From Pezicula radicicola (Eukaryota > Ascomycota > Leotiomycetes > Helotiales > Dermateaceae), in assembly GCA_003008705.1 (NCBI GenBank), contig PDUO01000004.1, positions 1 through 64,000 of the forward strand: a stretch of DNA of 64,000 bases, in the 5' to 3' direction. The position numbers were made by a program, and so were the translations under genes. The notes below the pieces were generated by a model. The model searched no databases and was not told the DNA's origin. It was given only the letters and a program-made list of their open reading frames with translations. This document shows positions 47,231-58,656 of this stretch, piece after piece (the first letter of the stretch is position 1; every line of letters begins with the position of its first letter).

Positions 47231-50115
47231 ATGGTATGCGCTGTCGCAATGCGTAGGATTCGAGAAATGTCGCTGACAGAATCAATTGCAGTCTTCAGGA
47301 CCCAACAGCAGTACGAGCACGCCGTCTTCGCTCTCTGGTCTTGTCTCGACCTTGGTGCCAGTCCTTATCTCTGCGGCCGTCTTTTTCACTATCTTCTTGA
47401 TCTTCCGGAGACGGGTGGATCGCGTGTACCAACCTCGAGCGTACATGCCAACGCTTCGCCCAGATGAAAGAACCGAGAAGGCTCCCAATGGCCTGCTGGA
47501 TTGGGTGAGTTCTTTCAGGGCTATCAGTGATACATACGTGCTTCAACATCAATCCCTCGATGGCTATCTCTACCTCCGATTTCTCAAGATGATGGTCGTC
47601 ATCTGTTTTATTGGATGTTGTATCACTTGGCCCATTCTGTTTCCTGTCAATGCAACTGGTGGCGGCAACGGGAAACAGCTCGATATCCTTTCTTTCAGTA
47701 ATGTTGTAAACAAGAACCGTTACTACGCCCACACATTTGTTGCTTGGGTCTTCTTGAGTGCGTACTATCTTCGTATATCCATTGTTTGAAATATCTGCTA
47801 AATCAACTTAGGCTTCGTTATGTATGTCATTACCCGCGAGACTATCTATTTTATCAATCTCCGTCATGCATATCTCCTCTCTCCTTTCAACGCTGCCCGA
47901 ATCTCTTCCCGAACTGTTCTATTTACCTTCGTTCCAGAGGAATATCTCAAGATAGAGAAACTCCGCGAGTTGTTTGGTGTTTCAATGAAGCGAGCGTGGA
48001 TTGCAACCGACTGTGATGATTTGCAAGAGAACATAGACAACCGAGATAAGGCTGCAATGAAGCTGGAGAATGGCGAGATCAAGCTCTCGAAAACGGCCAA
48101 CGACAAGCGATTAAAAGCCGAGAAGAAGGCGGCCAAGGCAGCAAAGAAGAGCAAGGGCAAGTCGAAGACGGAAGCTACTAAAAAGACTCCAACCAACGAG
48201 ATCGCCGATGTTGAGACTGGTATTGTTGCTGCTAAATGGCTCGACAAGAAGGACCGCCCAACTCACAGGACTGGTAAATTTGGCTTGATTGGGAAGAAGG
48301 TTGATACTATTGAGTGGTCAAGAACTGAATTGGGAAGACTCATTCCTGAAGTCGAGAAAGAGCAAGCTGCCCGTCAACATGGGGAGGGGAAAATCGTACC
48401 TTCTGTATTCGTCGAGTTTACCACACAAGCCGCTGCAGAGGCAGCCTACCGAAGGATGACTGTTACGAAGGCCCCTCACATGGATCCACGGGCTATCTCT
48501 GTTACCCCAGGTGAAATCGTCTGGAAGAATTTGAGAATGGGAAAGACATCAAAGGAGACCCGCATGGCTCTTGCAACAACTTTCATTTGCCTAATGATCA
48601 TTTTCTGGACTATCCCAGTGGCTATTGTTGGTGCTATTAGCAACATTAACTACTTGACAGAAAGTAAGTCACCCACCAATTGAGACCCAATCCAAACATT
48701 CTCTCACGTGTTCCATACTGATCATTTTACCTAGAGGTGCACTTCTTAAGCTTCATTAACAACTGCCCAACTGTCATTCTGGGTCTTATTACCAATCTAC
48801 TACCTTCTATAATGCTCTCAGTTCTCATGGCTTTGGTACCAGTTGTCTGTCGATGTATGTATGTCCAGTTTATGCTATATCGTTTGGAACTAACCTTTTG
48901 ACAGTAATGGCCAAACTTGGTGGTGAGGTAACGACTCCAAACATTGAACTCAAGTGTCAGTCTTGGTACTTTGCGTTCCAAGTTATCCAGGTGTTTATCG
49001 TCACAACCTTAGCATCGGGAGCAGCTGCCGTCGTTCAACAGATTATTGACAAACCTAGCTCTGCTACAACACTTCTGGCCCAGTCTTTGCCAAAAGCCTC
49101 CAACTTCTATATTTCGTACATTATTGTCCAAGGACTTGGAATAGCTGCTGGCAACTTAGCCAACATTGGAGCATTGGCAATGCTGACAGTTGTTGGCAAA
49201 CTCCTTGACAAAACACCCAGAAAGATGTTCAAGCGTTATATCACTCTTGCCGGTCTCGGATGGGGTACTTTGTACCCTCAGTTCGGGAACTTGGGAGTCA
49301 TTGGTAGGTCTAGAAAAATCAAAGAATGTGCTTGTCACTGACAAAATCCAGCAATTTCTTATGCGATCATTGCTCCTCTGGTAATGGGGTTCGCAACCAT
49401 TGGTTTGGGTCTCGTCTACCTCGCTATCCGATACAACTCTCTCTACGTCCTCACTAATAATGTCGATACCAAAGGTAGAGCCTATGCTAAAGGCCTCCAA
49501 CAACTGATGGTTGGTGTCTACATCTCCGAAGTCTGCCTTATTGGCCTTATGGCCATCAACACTGCTCCGGGTCCCCTTGTTCTCATGATTGTTTTCCTCG
49601 TCGCAACAGCCATCTACCACGTCATGATGCGCCATGCTCTCAAGCCATTACAAATGTACCTTCCAGACGCCATCGAACACTCTACCGCCCTCTTCTCCAC
49701 TGCCGATCACAAGTCTTATGATGCTAAAAAATCCACCGGAACCCCAATCGAAGCTCCAATTGTTCTTCCAGGATCCTTCGGATCTAAGACGTCGGGTCTC
49801 TTCGCCAAGATTTTCGATCCTGCAAAGTTCAAGTCATACCAACAAGTCCGCACTATCATTCCTGCCTACGAGCCACCGTCTTACGAGGAAATTGAAGCCG
49901 AGCGCGCATTCTACGATCCTGCCATCAATTCTCCAGCTCCTGTGTGTTGGATTGTCCGTGACGAAATGGGCATTTCACAGCAGGAGGTCCGGGACAGCAG
50001 CAAGGTCGTCAGAATTACGGACGAGTATGCGCATTTTAACGAGAAAGGCAAGGTTGTCTGGGATGAGAATGAGATAGATGCCATTCCCATCTATGAGAAG
50101 AGGGTTTACTACTAG
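47231..50115 (+). CDS. CSC1/OSCA/TMEM63-type calcium-permeable channel (DUF221)
   Basis: Structure join(47231..47233, 47292..47757, 47812..48663, 48735..48854, 48905..49303, 49352..50115), 867 aa. The ATG alone forms the first coding exon, followed at once by GTATGC; five introns of 48-71 bp all keep frame. N-terminal helices (LVSTLVPVLISAAVFFTIFL) precede the cytosolic domain. Characteristic motifs are VMYVITRETIYFINLRHAYL, SRTVLFTFVPEEYL, a Lys/Ala-rich insert near residues 255-285, PSVFVEFTTQAAAEAAYR and IVWKNLRMGK. The seven-span RSN1_7TM region is followed by a tail with AYEPPSYEEIEAERAFYDPA. Family members are stress-gated cation channels of plasma or vesicle membranes, such as yeast Csc1 and Phm7. 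Confidence 0.93.
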
Positions 50116-50957
50116 ATCTACATTGTGCAATGATACCACCCGGCGATGATTTATAGATCTCTTTATATTTCAAGGACGTGTTTTTCTTGTTTTTAATAGG
50201 TAAGTTATTGCAATATGGATATGATACCTGGATACGTTGATGGGACATGGAATGATTGGAGCATGATTGATGGAAAGATATAAGTTTTTGGCAACCTTCT
50301 TTTTGGAGTGGGTTAGCTTGTAGTCGATACCAATGTTGTTCCTCTGCTTCTACGAAGCCGTTTGATAGTAATGAATGGAATAATGATGAATAATAATTAA
50401 AATAAAGCATTCACCCCTTCTATTACTTGCTTTTTGAAACCAACAAATGTGGTGGAACACTTGTCGAATCGTAGGTATTTCAGTAGCATAGCACTTGACA
50501 TACTGGGGCAATTTGTTAAAATAAGATATATTTTGTCAAATAGCTGCTGATTACCGGCACTAGATTTCGGTCTCGTACTCGCTACAGAGATGTCTGTTCC
50601 CTGCTTGGGCATGCTAGTTGATCGAATCGATTACAGTAGGTTCTAATGCTGTTAGCGGGTAGATCGACTTACGCTACGAAGTACGAAATTGTTAACGCTT
50701 ACTAAGTCTAGTGGAACACTTCTGCTCAAAATATTCTGCTAAATCAAGAGACATTTTTATCCAATGGCAATAATGATAATGGGAAGAAATTTGGCCGCTG
50801 TTACTGTCTACGCTAGACTTCGTTTTCGGACTTGCTACAGAATGGCATGCAGAACATCCCCGGGCTGGATTATTCCTTGTCAGGTATGTGTTTTACAGAG
50901 CTGGACTTAGTCGGGTACCGAAACGTAGCTGCTTTAGAAACCTGTATACAGGGCATA
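50116..50957. other. Intergenic region
   Basis: This holds the 3' UTR of the channel gene. No gene or clear repeat was recognised before the hairpin that follows. Confidence 0.35.
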
Positions 50958-51104
50958 TACTTCGTACTGACCCGAATAATTGTAAAACTATCTGAGCGCA
51001 TCAAGGGTAATTAACCAATCACTCGATGAGGAAGTCCTATTTTTTGCTGTATCTAGCTAGTTACATTCAGATAGTTTTACAATTATTCGGGCCAGTACGA
51101 AGTA
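50958..51104. repeat. Snapback hairpin with 38-bp arms
   Basis: The left arm 50958-50995 (TACTTCGTACTGACCCGAAT, then AATTGTAAAACTATCTGA) is matched by the right arm 51067-51104 in reverse complement with a single mismatch (A/G). The loop is 71 bp. No frame is present. Such high arm identity suggests a recent foldback insertion or an inverted duplication. Confidence 0.75.
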
Positions 51105-51275
51105 GCCTATAGCTGTAATATGTACAGCCTATAATTATAGGCTACACGCCCTGTAACTGTAGGCTATATAGTTCTATAAAAATTTAAATAGTACTCTATA
51201 GTGCTATCTGTATTATTTTACAAATACTATAATGATATGGTAAGTAGCCTGTAGTTGTAGGGCTTATAGCACGAG
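51105..51275. repeat. Cluster of small palindromic TGTAGCC-type units
   Basis: Units such as GCCTATAATTATAGGC, GCCCTGTAACTGTAGGC and GTAGCCTGTAGTTGTAGGGC recur within about 170 bp, each nearly self-complementary. They lie directly right of the snapback hairpin and before the SDR promoter. Confidence 0.55.
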
Positions 51276-51477
51276 GCTGAAAAAACAGCGATAAGTCTTA
51301 GTATCACTACTATAGCCGACAAGGAATAATGCGGCCAGGAACAAGCTTTGTCCACTGGACCCTGAACGACTCCAAACATGTGGATAGCTCCTGCCTCAAC
51401 ATTCTACTTCTAAACAACCTCAATTGATACACCCAGAACTTCCAGTACCTCCTCTACCCCTCCTGTATATTTCAATC

Positions 51478-52508
51478 ATGGTTTTTTTCGGTCTCCTCAA
51501 CAGGGGCAAGAACTTCACCCCTGATAAAGACATTCCTGACCTTTCTGGAAAGGTCATCCTCGTTACTGGTGGTCCGTATCCCTCCAATTCCTCCCAATGA
51601 CTCTGTCTCTTCCAGAGTCTCGTAGCTGACCTCTATTCTCCTCAACAGGCAACATTGGACTCGGCAAAGAAACAGTCCTCCAGCTTGCCAAACACAACCC
51701 CTCGCACATCTACCTCTCCGCTCGCTCATCCGAAAAAGGCCTCGCTGCCATAAAAGATATCCAAGTCGCCGTCCCGAACAGCGAAATATCCTTCCTCCAA
51801 TGCGATCTCGCATCCCTCCCATCCGTATCCAAAGCCGCGAAAGAATTTACATCGAAATCACAACGCCTAGATCTCCTCATCCTCAATGCAGGTGTTATGG
51901 CTATGCCGCCGGGATTGACTGAGCAGGGATATGAGCTACAGTTTGGAACGAACCATGTGGGACATGCGTTGTTGACAAAGCTTTTGATGCCGACTTTGCT
52001 GAGGACTGCCGAAGAGACGGGCTCTGACGTTCGAGTTGTCTCCCTGAGCTCGGTAGGCCATACCGCTGCGCCATCTTCTGGCATTTCATTCCCCGATCTC
52101 AAAACCGATATGGCGAGCTCGTCGACATGGACACGTTATGGGCAGTCTAAACTAGCCAACATCCTCTTCGCAAAGGAACTCGCTAAGCGCTACCCCTCTA
52201 TCACATCCGTGGCCGTACATCCTGGAGTTGTAGCCACGAACCTGTATGAGACGTTCGAGAAGAGTCCATTGATTTCCACGGTGAACAAGGTCGCAAAGAA
52301 GGTCTTTTACCAGACAACGGAGAGTGGTGCTAGAGGGCAGATGTGGGCAGCTGTCGCGCCTTTGAAAGAGGGAGAGGTTGTTAGCGGAGAATACTACACT
52401 CCAATTGGTGTCAGTGGGCAGGGTAGCAAGCAGAGTAAGAATGCTCAGTTAGCGGAGAAATTATGGGAATGGACTGAGAAAGAACTGGACAGCTATCCGG
52501 CAGTGTAG
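51478..52508 (+). CDS. Short-chain dehydrogenase/reductase (retinol-dehydrogenase-like)
   Basis: Structure join(51478..51571, 51649..52508), 317 aa. The 77-bp intron interrupts the cofactor loop and phase-1 splicing restores VTGGNIGLGKE (Gly-rich TGxxxGxG near residues 30-37). The remaining SDR landmarks are CDLASLPSV, NAG at 111-113, VVSLSS near 165, and catalytic YGQSK (Tyr195, Lys199). These are followed by VAVHPGVVATNL. NAD(P)H-dependent oxidoreduction is clear, and the pattern is that of fungal proteins close to retinol dehydrogenase/WW-domain oxidoreductases. The substrate is unknown. The GTCCGT donor is non-canonical but the frame demands it. Confidence 0.93.
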
Positions 52509-53366
52509 GCGACATCAGACTTTGAACGACCTTTTTCTATTTTGGAATTTGACTTTGGCTTGAGATATCTAAGTAAGCTTCTAACACCGAATGATGGAAG
52601 TCTGGAAGGAGTCAATATGGGGCTACGATATTATGGGAGCGCTTTCAGGCCTTGGAATTATTCCTTGGCATTCATTTTTCCGGCATTAAAGGAATATAAA
52701 CAATCAAAGACTTGACCAAGGGCCATAGTGTCATTGCGCACCGAAGTCCAGTTAGTGAGCGTGGTCACTCATGTTACTCACCTGTTATCAGAAGCCTGCC
52801 ACGGACTTGCAGGACTCTACTTCTGATTCGTTCTTTGGTGGAGAGTTCAGTTGTTGTTTTCAGGAACTGAGAGCCTTTGCAGAAGATACGTCGCCAGGGT
52901 TTTCACCACAATCAGATGTGCCGTTTGGGAGGCCCAAAAGAACCCAGAGGGCATGGATAGAATCTTCCTATGAGCCGCTTGTTAATATGAAGCCGGTTCA
53001 TATGTCCGGGCGTTTTTCTTCTGCTGTTAGACTTGCACATTGAATTGGTTGGGTGGTGTGCCACCATTAGGCTCAGCCATAAGCCCTTACTGAACGTCAT
53101 TGGTCTAATTTCGAACGACATGGAGAATATTGCAGACTCCGTGTAACACCACATACGCGATGACCATCTCTCGCCGCGTCTCGCTGGCAATTCATGTCAG
53201 TTCAACAGTGGCTCAGCCTCGTCCTTTCTTGTAATATTAAGAGATGTCGCATCTCTCATCTCTCATCTCTCAGATTGTTTTTCGAATTCATTCATAGCAC
53301 ACCTCGCACACCTCACCTACTAAGACGCACATCATTAAATCTAATTCCATCCATTACCATTCCTAA
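52509..53366. other. Intergenic region
   Basis: This holds the SDR 3' UTR and the promoter of the next gene. The immediate upstream leader carries a CATCTCTCAT repeat at about 53249-53270. Open frames here lack any recognised motif. Confidence 0.35.
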
Positions 53367-54794
53367 ATGGCGCGAAAGGCCCTGCTTCTTCTCGGCTGTG
53401 TAGCCCTTGCGCAAGGCTACATCACGTTCTCCATCACATGCACCACCCCAACGACTCCTGTCAATTTCGTCACTTCAGCCGACAGCCGTGGAACCCTCGA
53501 TATTCTCTGGAGCTGTCTGTTTACGATTTTCGCATGCACCTGGACGATACAGCACCTCAATGTGCCCGAGCAACGTGAGAATCGCGATCCCGGCTGGCTA
53601 GGAGATATCAAGTGGGCGCTGAAAAGCTTCTGGACGAGCACAAGGTGGATGTTAGGCACTGCTATCGCGCCTGAGATGCTGTTGGGGAAGGCTTGGGGTG
53701 ACTTGAGTGTTGCGAAGGAGACTTTAGGGAAACTGCAAGAATTTGCGGAGAATGATGGCATCTCATGGACATTGACCCATTCATTGTTTGCGAACATGGG
53801 CGGCTTTGTCATTCGTTGGAACTTGGGAGACAGGGCCTCAATGGAGATATATGATTCGAGTTCACAAACCACAACTGATGATCTAGAGCTACATCAGTTG
53901 CAGTCAGGACCTCATGCCTCAAGTCATAATAGCAGCTCCAATGAACAGTCCCTGTCATCTGATAGAGCCACCTACACAAATCCCTTTCATCTTACAGCAC
54001 AAAACATCCTTGAACTTCGGAGAGAAGAGATTATAAAGAAATTGCCAGACGTCACAGTAGAGGACATCAACGACAAAAGTAAGACTGATACTTTTTCAAG
54101 AGCTATTGCCACCGTTCAAATTACATGGACGGCAATCCAGATTGTTGCAAGAGCAGTTAGACGACTAGCTATCTCGCAACTGGAAATTGCTGTTATGGCA
54201 TTCGCAGTTTGTGCTATAATCATCTATGGTCTCAATTGGAAGAAGCCAAAGGGTGTTAAGGTTCCGTATACGCTGCTTCGATATGCAGACGGGATTCCAG
54301 ATAACGTCCGTGAAGCCATACCAAGGCGAGATGCATCTAACTCGGGAGTATTGTCGAATATCTTTTGGCCATTTGAGGGGAATAGGCAATATGGATCGCC
54401 TATCCCTAACACATATATTGACACAGATATAGGGGAGGATGGATGGGGCTTAATCATTGGATGCACAGTCTTTGGCGCCTTGCACCTTTCTGCATGGAAC
54501 TTCGCATTTCCTTCAAGATCTGAGAAGATTTTGTGGTGGGCAACTAGTTTGTGGTGCACCAGCTACATGTTAATTTGGATACTTGTGGGAGAAGTATCAG
54601 TGTGGCTGGATGATCACTTCTCTATCAGTGAGGAGTTTCCTGGACCACTAGCTGAATTCCATGTAAGGAGTTCTACTATATTATACATCCTAGCGAGGCT
54701 ATTCCTCCTCGTTGAGATCTTTCGCACTCTTTGTTTTCTACCCCCTGATGCTTTTATTTCTACCTGGGCCTCGAATATTCCGCACATTGCTTAG
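53367..54794 (+). CDS. Conserved fungal multispan membrane protein of unknown function
   Basis: Single exon, 475 aa. A cleavable-looking signal peptide (KALLLLGCVALAQG) is followed by a lumenal Cys-containing stretch. A span then leads into the family hallmark CTWTIQHLNVPEQR near residues 57-71, and after it WMLGTAIAPEMLLGKAWGD. A long soluble middle (about 150-280) is Ser/Gln-rich. The C-terminal third has at least four spans (LEIAVMAFAVCAIIIYGL, GCTVFGALHLSAWNF, SYMLIWILVGEVSVWL, YILARLFLLVEIF). The 'HLNVP' membrane family is common in filamentous ascomycetes, often in many paralogues, with no assigned biochemical role as far as I know. Confidence 0.85.
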   Translation: MARKALLLLGCVALAQGYITFSITCTTPTTPVNFVTSADSRGTLDILWSCLFTIFACTWTIQHLNVPEQRENRDPGWLGDIKWALKSFWTSTRWMLGTAIAPEMLLGKAWGDLSVAKETLGKLQEFAENDGISWTLTHSLFANMGGFVIRWNLGDRASMEIYDSSSQTTTDDLELHQLQSGPHASSHNSSSNEQSLSSDRATYTNPFHLTAQNILELRREEIIKKLPDVTVEDINDKSKTDTFSRAIATVQITWTAIQIVARAVRRLAISQLEIAVMAFAVCAIIIYGLNWKKPKGVKVPYTLLRYADGIPDNVREAIPRRDASNSGVLSNIFWPFEGNRQYGSPIPNTYIDTDIGEDGWGLIIGCTVFGALHLSAWNFAFPSRSEKILWWATSLWCTSYMLIWILVGEVSVWLDDHFSISEEFPGPLAEFHVRSSTILYILARLFLLVEIFRTLCFLPPDAFISTWASNIPHIA

Positions 54795-55913
54795 GGTTTG
54801 GCTTGGGGGCTTTTAAGTGTGTTTGGATATTTCTTATATTGCTTAGTTTTGGCGTGGTTATTTTCTATGTGTCTGAATGGTTCTTGTGTAGCTTTAGCTA
54901 GTTGTATCTTTATATAGTATTTACTATTGAATAGACATTATTACGAGAGTAACTGCTACTGTTTAAATCTGTGATATGTACAGCTACGGGTTCTGACCAA
55001 CGAACTTTATTTACTCCGGATATTCCCTAGGGGGGAGTTAGGTTATAGAAGTTGGAATGGGTTTTTAGGTCGTAAGTATCTAGTTTTAAAATGATATTAG
55101 ATATTATAGGTACTCGTGTTTGTATTTGTAGAGAGGTGGTGGAGTAAGAAGGTGAGATATATAGGAAGTAAGATGTATAAGAAGTGAGTTATTAAGTTCT
55201 ACAAATCAGATAGGTTATGGAAGAAGTGAAATACTTAAGAAGGAACTTAAGAAGTAGGACACTTAAGTTACATTAGCTACTTCCTGTGTGGGTAACTAAA
55301 GTTAAGTAAGTTACTCAAGTCAGGTGACATACCTAAGAAGTAAGTTACTTAGGAACTAAGATATATAGAGAGTAAATTGTGCAAGCTAAATGAGATAGAT
55401 AGATTGTTTACCTGTTTACCTAAGGAGGGATAATTCCATCGTATTTAAATAGTACAGTACCTACCGATTGTAGTATCTGTTGCGAAAAAAGTACGGCATT
55501 GTGTTGTTGTAACCTTTGAATTAAAGTTTCGGGTACGGAGTATGGTTTGAGTGTTGGATTAGAGTTATGCATGGATTGGTGGTTCATGGGCAGGTGGTTT
55601 TATGGGGTTTGGGTGATGATGTGGAGGTTTGAGATGGTGAGACGAGGGGAGAAAGTTTATTAAATAGGTACGGAAGGCATATAAATATTAGAGTGAGTCG
55701 CGAGGGATGGGGATTTGAATACTTGTTGATTTTCTTTTTTGTACTAGATTGGATTGAACTGTACTCTTCATTGCTATTCTTTTATCTTTTCGGTAGGGTT
55801 TGAAGATAAAAAAGGTCAATTTCCTAGTCGGGAAGGAATTTTGTTCAAATCTTGGTTTTTCTGGATTAGGACTTTGGTTTTTGAGGACTACTTGGAGGGA
55901 AGCTTGAACAACG
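54795..55913. other. Intergenic region
   Basis: This holds a 3' UTR and, in the middle, an expanded degenerate repeat. The right end is G/T-rich and should hold the promoter of the SRPBCC gene. No coding signal. Confidence 0.35.
55220..55360. repeat. Expanded degenerate AAGTAAGTTACTTAAG repeat
   Basis: The tract strings together variants such as ATACTTAAGAAGGAACTTAA, GTTAAGTAAGTTACTCAAGT and AGTAAGTTACTTAGG. It is the longest of eight related tracts in the window. Confidence 0.5.
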
Positions 55914-56767
55914 ATGACGATAGAAGATCAGATTGAGATTGCGGCGTCTCCTGAGAGGGTTAGGGACGTTGTATGTATATACCTTTCTTTACCTTTACCT
56001 TTACTTTTCCATCATTCCATCCCATTCCCCGTTTCATCCATTTATCCCGTTGTTAAGTACTAATGAAACTGATATTTTGAAACTGAGTGTAGTTCCTTGA
56101 TTTTGCAAAATACGAAGAATGGCACACCGAATACATTTCTTCAATTGGGACAGTTGAAGAAAGGAAGAAGGGGAAGGACTTAGCGAAGGGTGATAAATTG
56201 AAGATTGTTATTCATGGGCAGAAGTTTGAGGCTGTTGTTACGGTATGTGTATTCGTTCCTTCTATTCTTCATGTTTTCTTTTATTTTTGGGGAGAAATCG
56301 GGGGGAATTGAGAAGGGCTTTAGTTAGGAGAAAACGGGCGTTGAGGGCGGATCTCAGAGGGAGAGGGGTGAATGAGGATGGGGACGAGAGAAGTGATGTT
56401 AACGAAATATAGGAAAATACACCAACAACTTTCCAATGGCAAGGCCCACCCGTTTATACGATTGCTGGACTTCATACTTTTGAGTTTTTACCAAGTGCTG
56501 TTACTCCTGGATCTACAGTCAGTCTATTTTCCTTCCCTTCCGTTCTTAACATGTGTTTCCCTTCTAGTTTTCTTTTCTTTTCTCTTCTCTTCTCAACGGG
56601 AAGGAACTGATGTACTAATTTGGGTACTGTAGACATTCAACCAAAATGAAAAACATACAGGAGCTCTTTCTTTCATGCTAGCTCCTAATTTACCGACTGG
56701 GAAGAGTGTGAAGGTTGATTTTGAAACGTTGTGTAGGGATTTGAAGAGGAGGGTTGAGGGGAGTTAG
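55914..56767 (+). CDS. SRPBCC (START-like/polyketide-cyclase fold) small protein
   Basis: Structure join(55914..55970, 56093..56242, 56413..56517, 56633..56767), 148 aa. All four exons are phase 0 with good GT-AG ends (introns 122, 170 and 115 bp). The protein opens MTIEDQIEIAASPERVRDVF, the classic SRPBCC start, then FAKYEEWHTEYISSI, KGDKLKIVIHGQKFEAVVT, FQWQGPPVYTIAGLHTFEFL and a C-terminal helix (VDFETLCRDLKRRVEG). The fold forms a hydrophobic ligand cavity; the ligand and role are unknown. No ORF longer than 50 codons covers it, so it is easily missed. Confidence 0.82.
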
Positions 56768-58656
56768 ATGGGCAATGGAGAGTGAAGGAGTGGGAATTGA
56801 GTGGTGGGGGATTTAAACCTGGTAGGATGGTGAAGAATAGGATAGGGTATATAGGAATTGGGGACGAAAGGGACGGCCAGCTTTTGTAGTCAACACGAGT
56901 TAATTATTTGATGTACGGTAGTTGCGTCATGCATGGATATATCGGAATAGGTACTCCGAGTGCATAATGACTGAGTTGCAGTCGGTGTTTAGGAGGTGTC
57001 TGCATGGCTTGTAAGATTCTATTCAGATAGGAATCAATTCTACTGTTGCTCCAAATACCAATAATTATATACTCTCTAAGCATGAACTTTAAACCGAATA
57101 TCCTGATTAAACTACTCAAAGGAAGTGAGTTATTTAAATCAAGCGAGCAACTCGAATCAAGTAAGCCACTCAAATAAATCGAGTTACTGAATTCAAATAA
57201 GCGATACAATAAGTATATGACTATGCTCACATAGTAGTGCCTGGATTCCACTGAAATCTTTCCAGTTTTATACTTCCTATAGCTATATATACAGATAACA
57301 AGAGCTGATATCGAGACATTGACTTAATCCAACACCGAGGCATTAAAATGGTCTTTTGTCATGCATCGGTAGTTTCATAATTGACCCTTAAAAAAATACA
57401 TCAACCAACACCCCCTCAACTATCCTCGTAGCTGCATTTGCAACTTCTTGATTATCTCTTTCTCTCAGGCTCTAGCTCCGAAAAGTGACAGGCGAGCATG
57501 CGTCGAACAATCCTTGTTGATGTTTTAAATTGACATCCGGTCATCTTCCATAACCTACTGTTCTCAGTGAGAGTTTTTGCTGGTTCGCTCCCCTGCCATA
57601 GAGGTTCCACTTGCTTGGTTCGATATAGAATGGAGTGGTCTCATATGGCGAATATTCAAAGTTCATCAATCCCTATTCTCAATCGGTTCCAGGAAACAAT
57701 ACAAAACTAACGCTAACAACTTACGGTTTTGGAATTTGCCTTGTCGTCCTATCATTTCTTGTTTTCTTTCCATCCTTCCTTGCCTTTCCTGTTTTAACCA
57801 ATGACTCTGCTATATCACGTCTGTACAAGCGAAGAAGAGAGAGGAGACTGTCTGCGAGAGAACCGATTTCGAAGGATTGTCTGCAGGAGCGCCGTTTTGC
57901 GAGAGCTGTTAGTAGCAATACCATGGATTAATTTCGCATGGGTAACACGGGAGACATCAGGTCAGCGCCTTCGAGGATTCGTGTTGCTACCATGTTGAGC
58001 TCAAGGACGGTCCTAAATGTGGGTGGTAAGAAGCTCGAATAGAGGAGCAGAGGAAGGGTGGAAGAGGGGAAGAGAGGGAAATGGAAAGAGCTCGAAGCTG
58101 GATTTACACAGGGAAGGCACGCTAGTCCTAGTGTGGCCCTGTGCCAGCCTCACACTTTCCGAAGAGAGGAAGCGTTTCTCCTCCAGTTAAAATTTCGATT
58201 TTTCGCTGTAGCTATCGCAGAAACCAGGAAAAAGGCACACAGTACAGCTACCGAGAAACTAGCCATGTCTATAAAGCAATCAACTGCTTCGGTTTATTAG
58301 ACACTTTGATGTTAGCGTTCAGGAGTTTATTTTTTAACTTTAAGTCTAGGTGCCGCTTTCCTTGTAATCTTGATTCTTCCTAGTTTTTTTAATGTTGTTT
58401 AGGACAATAAGGAAAGGTTGGTGTGTTGTGTTATACATTTAAATACTAAGACTGGAGCTATTAAAAAGCTAGTGTAAAAGTAGGACATACAGTAAACTGT
58501 GGCGTTTTAGTGAGCTAGTTGAAATACTATATTGTTTTATCTAGGAGGCGATTGGGGCTGGAAGGAATATAGAGGCTACTAGAGAGGGCTTCACAGTTTT
58601 ACGGCTTGCTACTTGCTTGATGATGATGGAATCAATTTGTTTCATCTACGTCCTCA
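56768..58656. other. Intergenic region
   Basis: 57110-57195 carries a degenerate ACTCAAGT-type repeat. A frame at 57635-57931 has a hydrophobic stretch (GFGICLVVLSFLVFFPSF) but no ATG and a stop just upstream, so it is not called. No other signal. Confidence 0.35.
57110..57195. repeat. Degenerate ACTCAAGT/AAGTGAGTTA repeat
   Basis: Repeated variants include AACTACTCAAAGGAAGTGAG, ATCAAGCGAGCAACTCG, ATCAAGTAAGCCACTC and AAATCGAGTTACTG. It belongs to the dispersed family described in the findings. Confidence 0.5.

Noticed and set aside
57635..57931. Open frame with one hydrophobic span
   Set aside because: No ATG, a stop lies directly upstream and no splice donor/acceptor pair was convincing.
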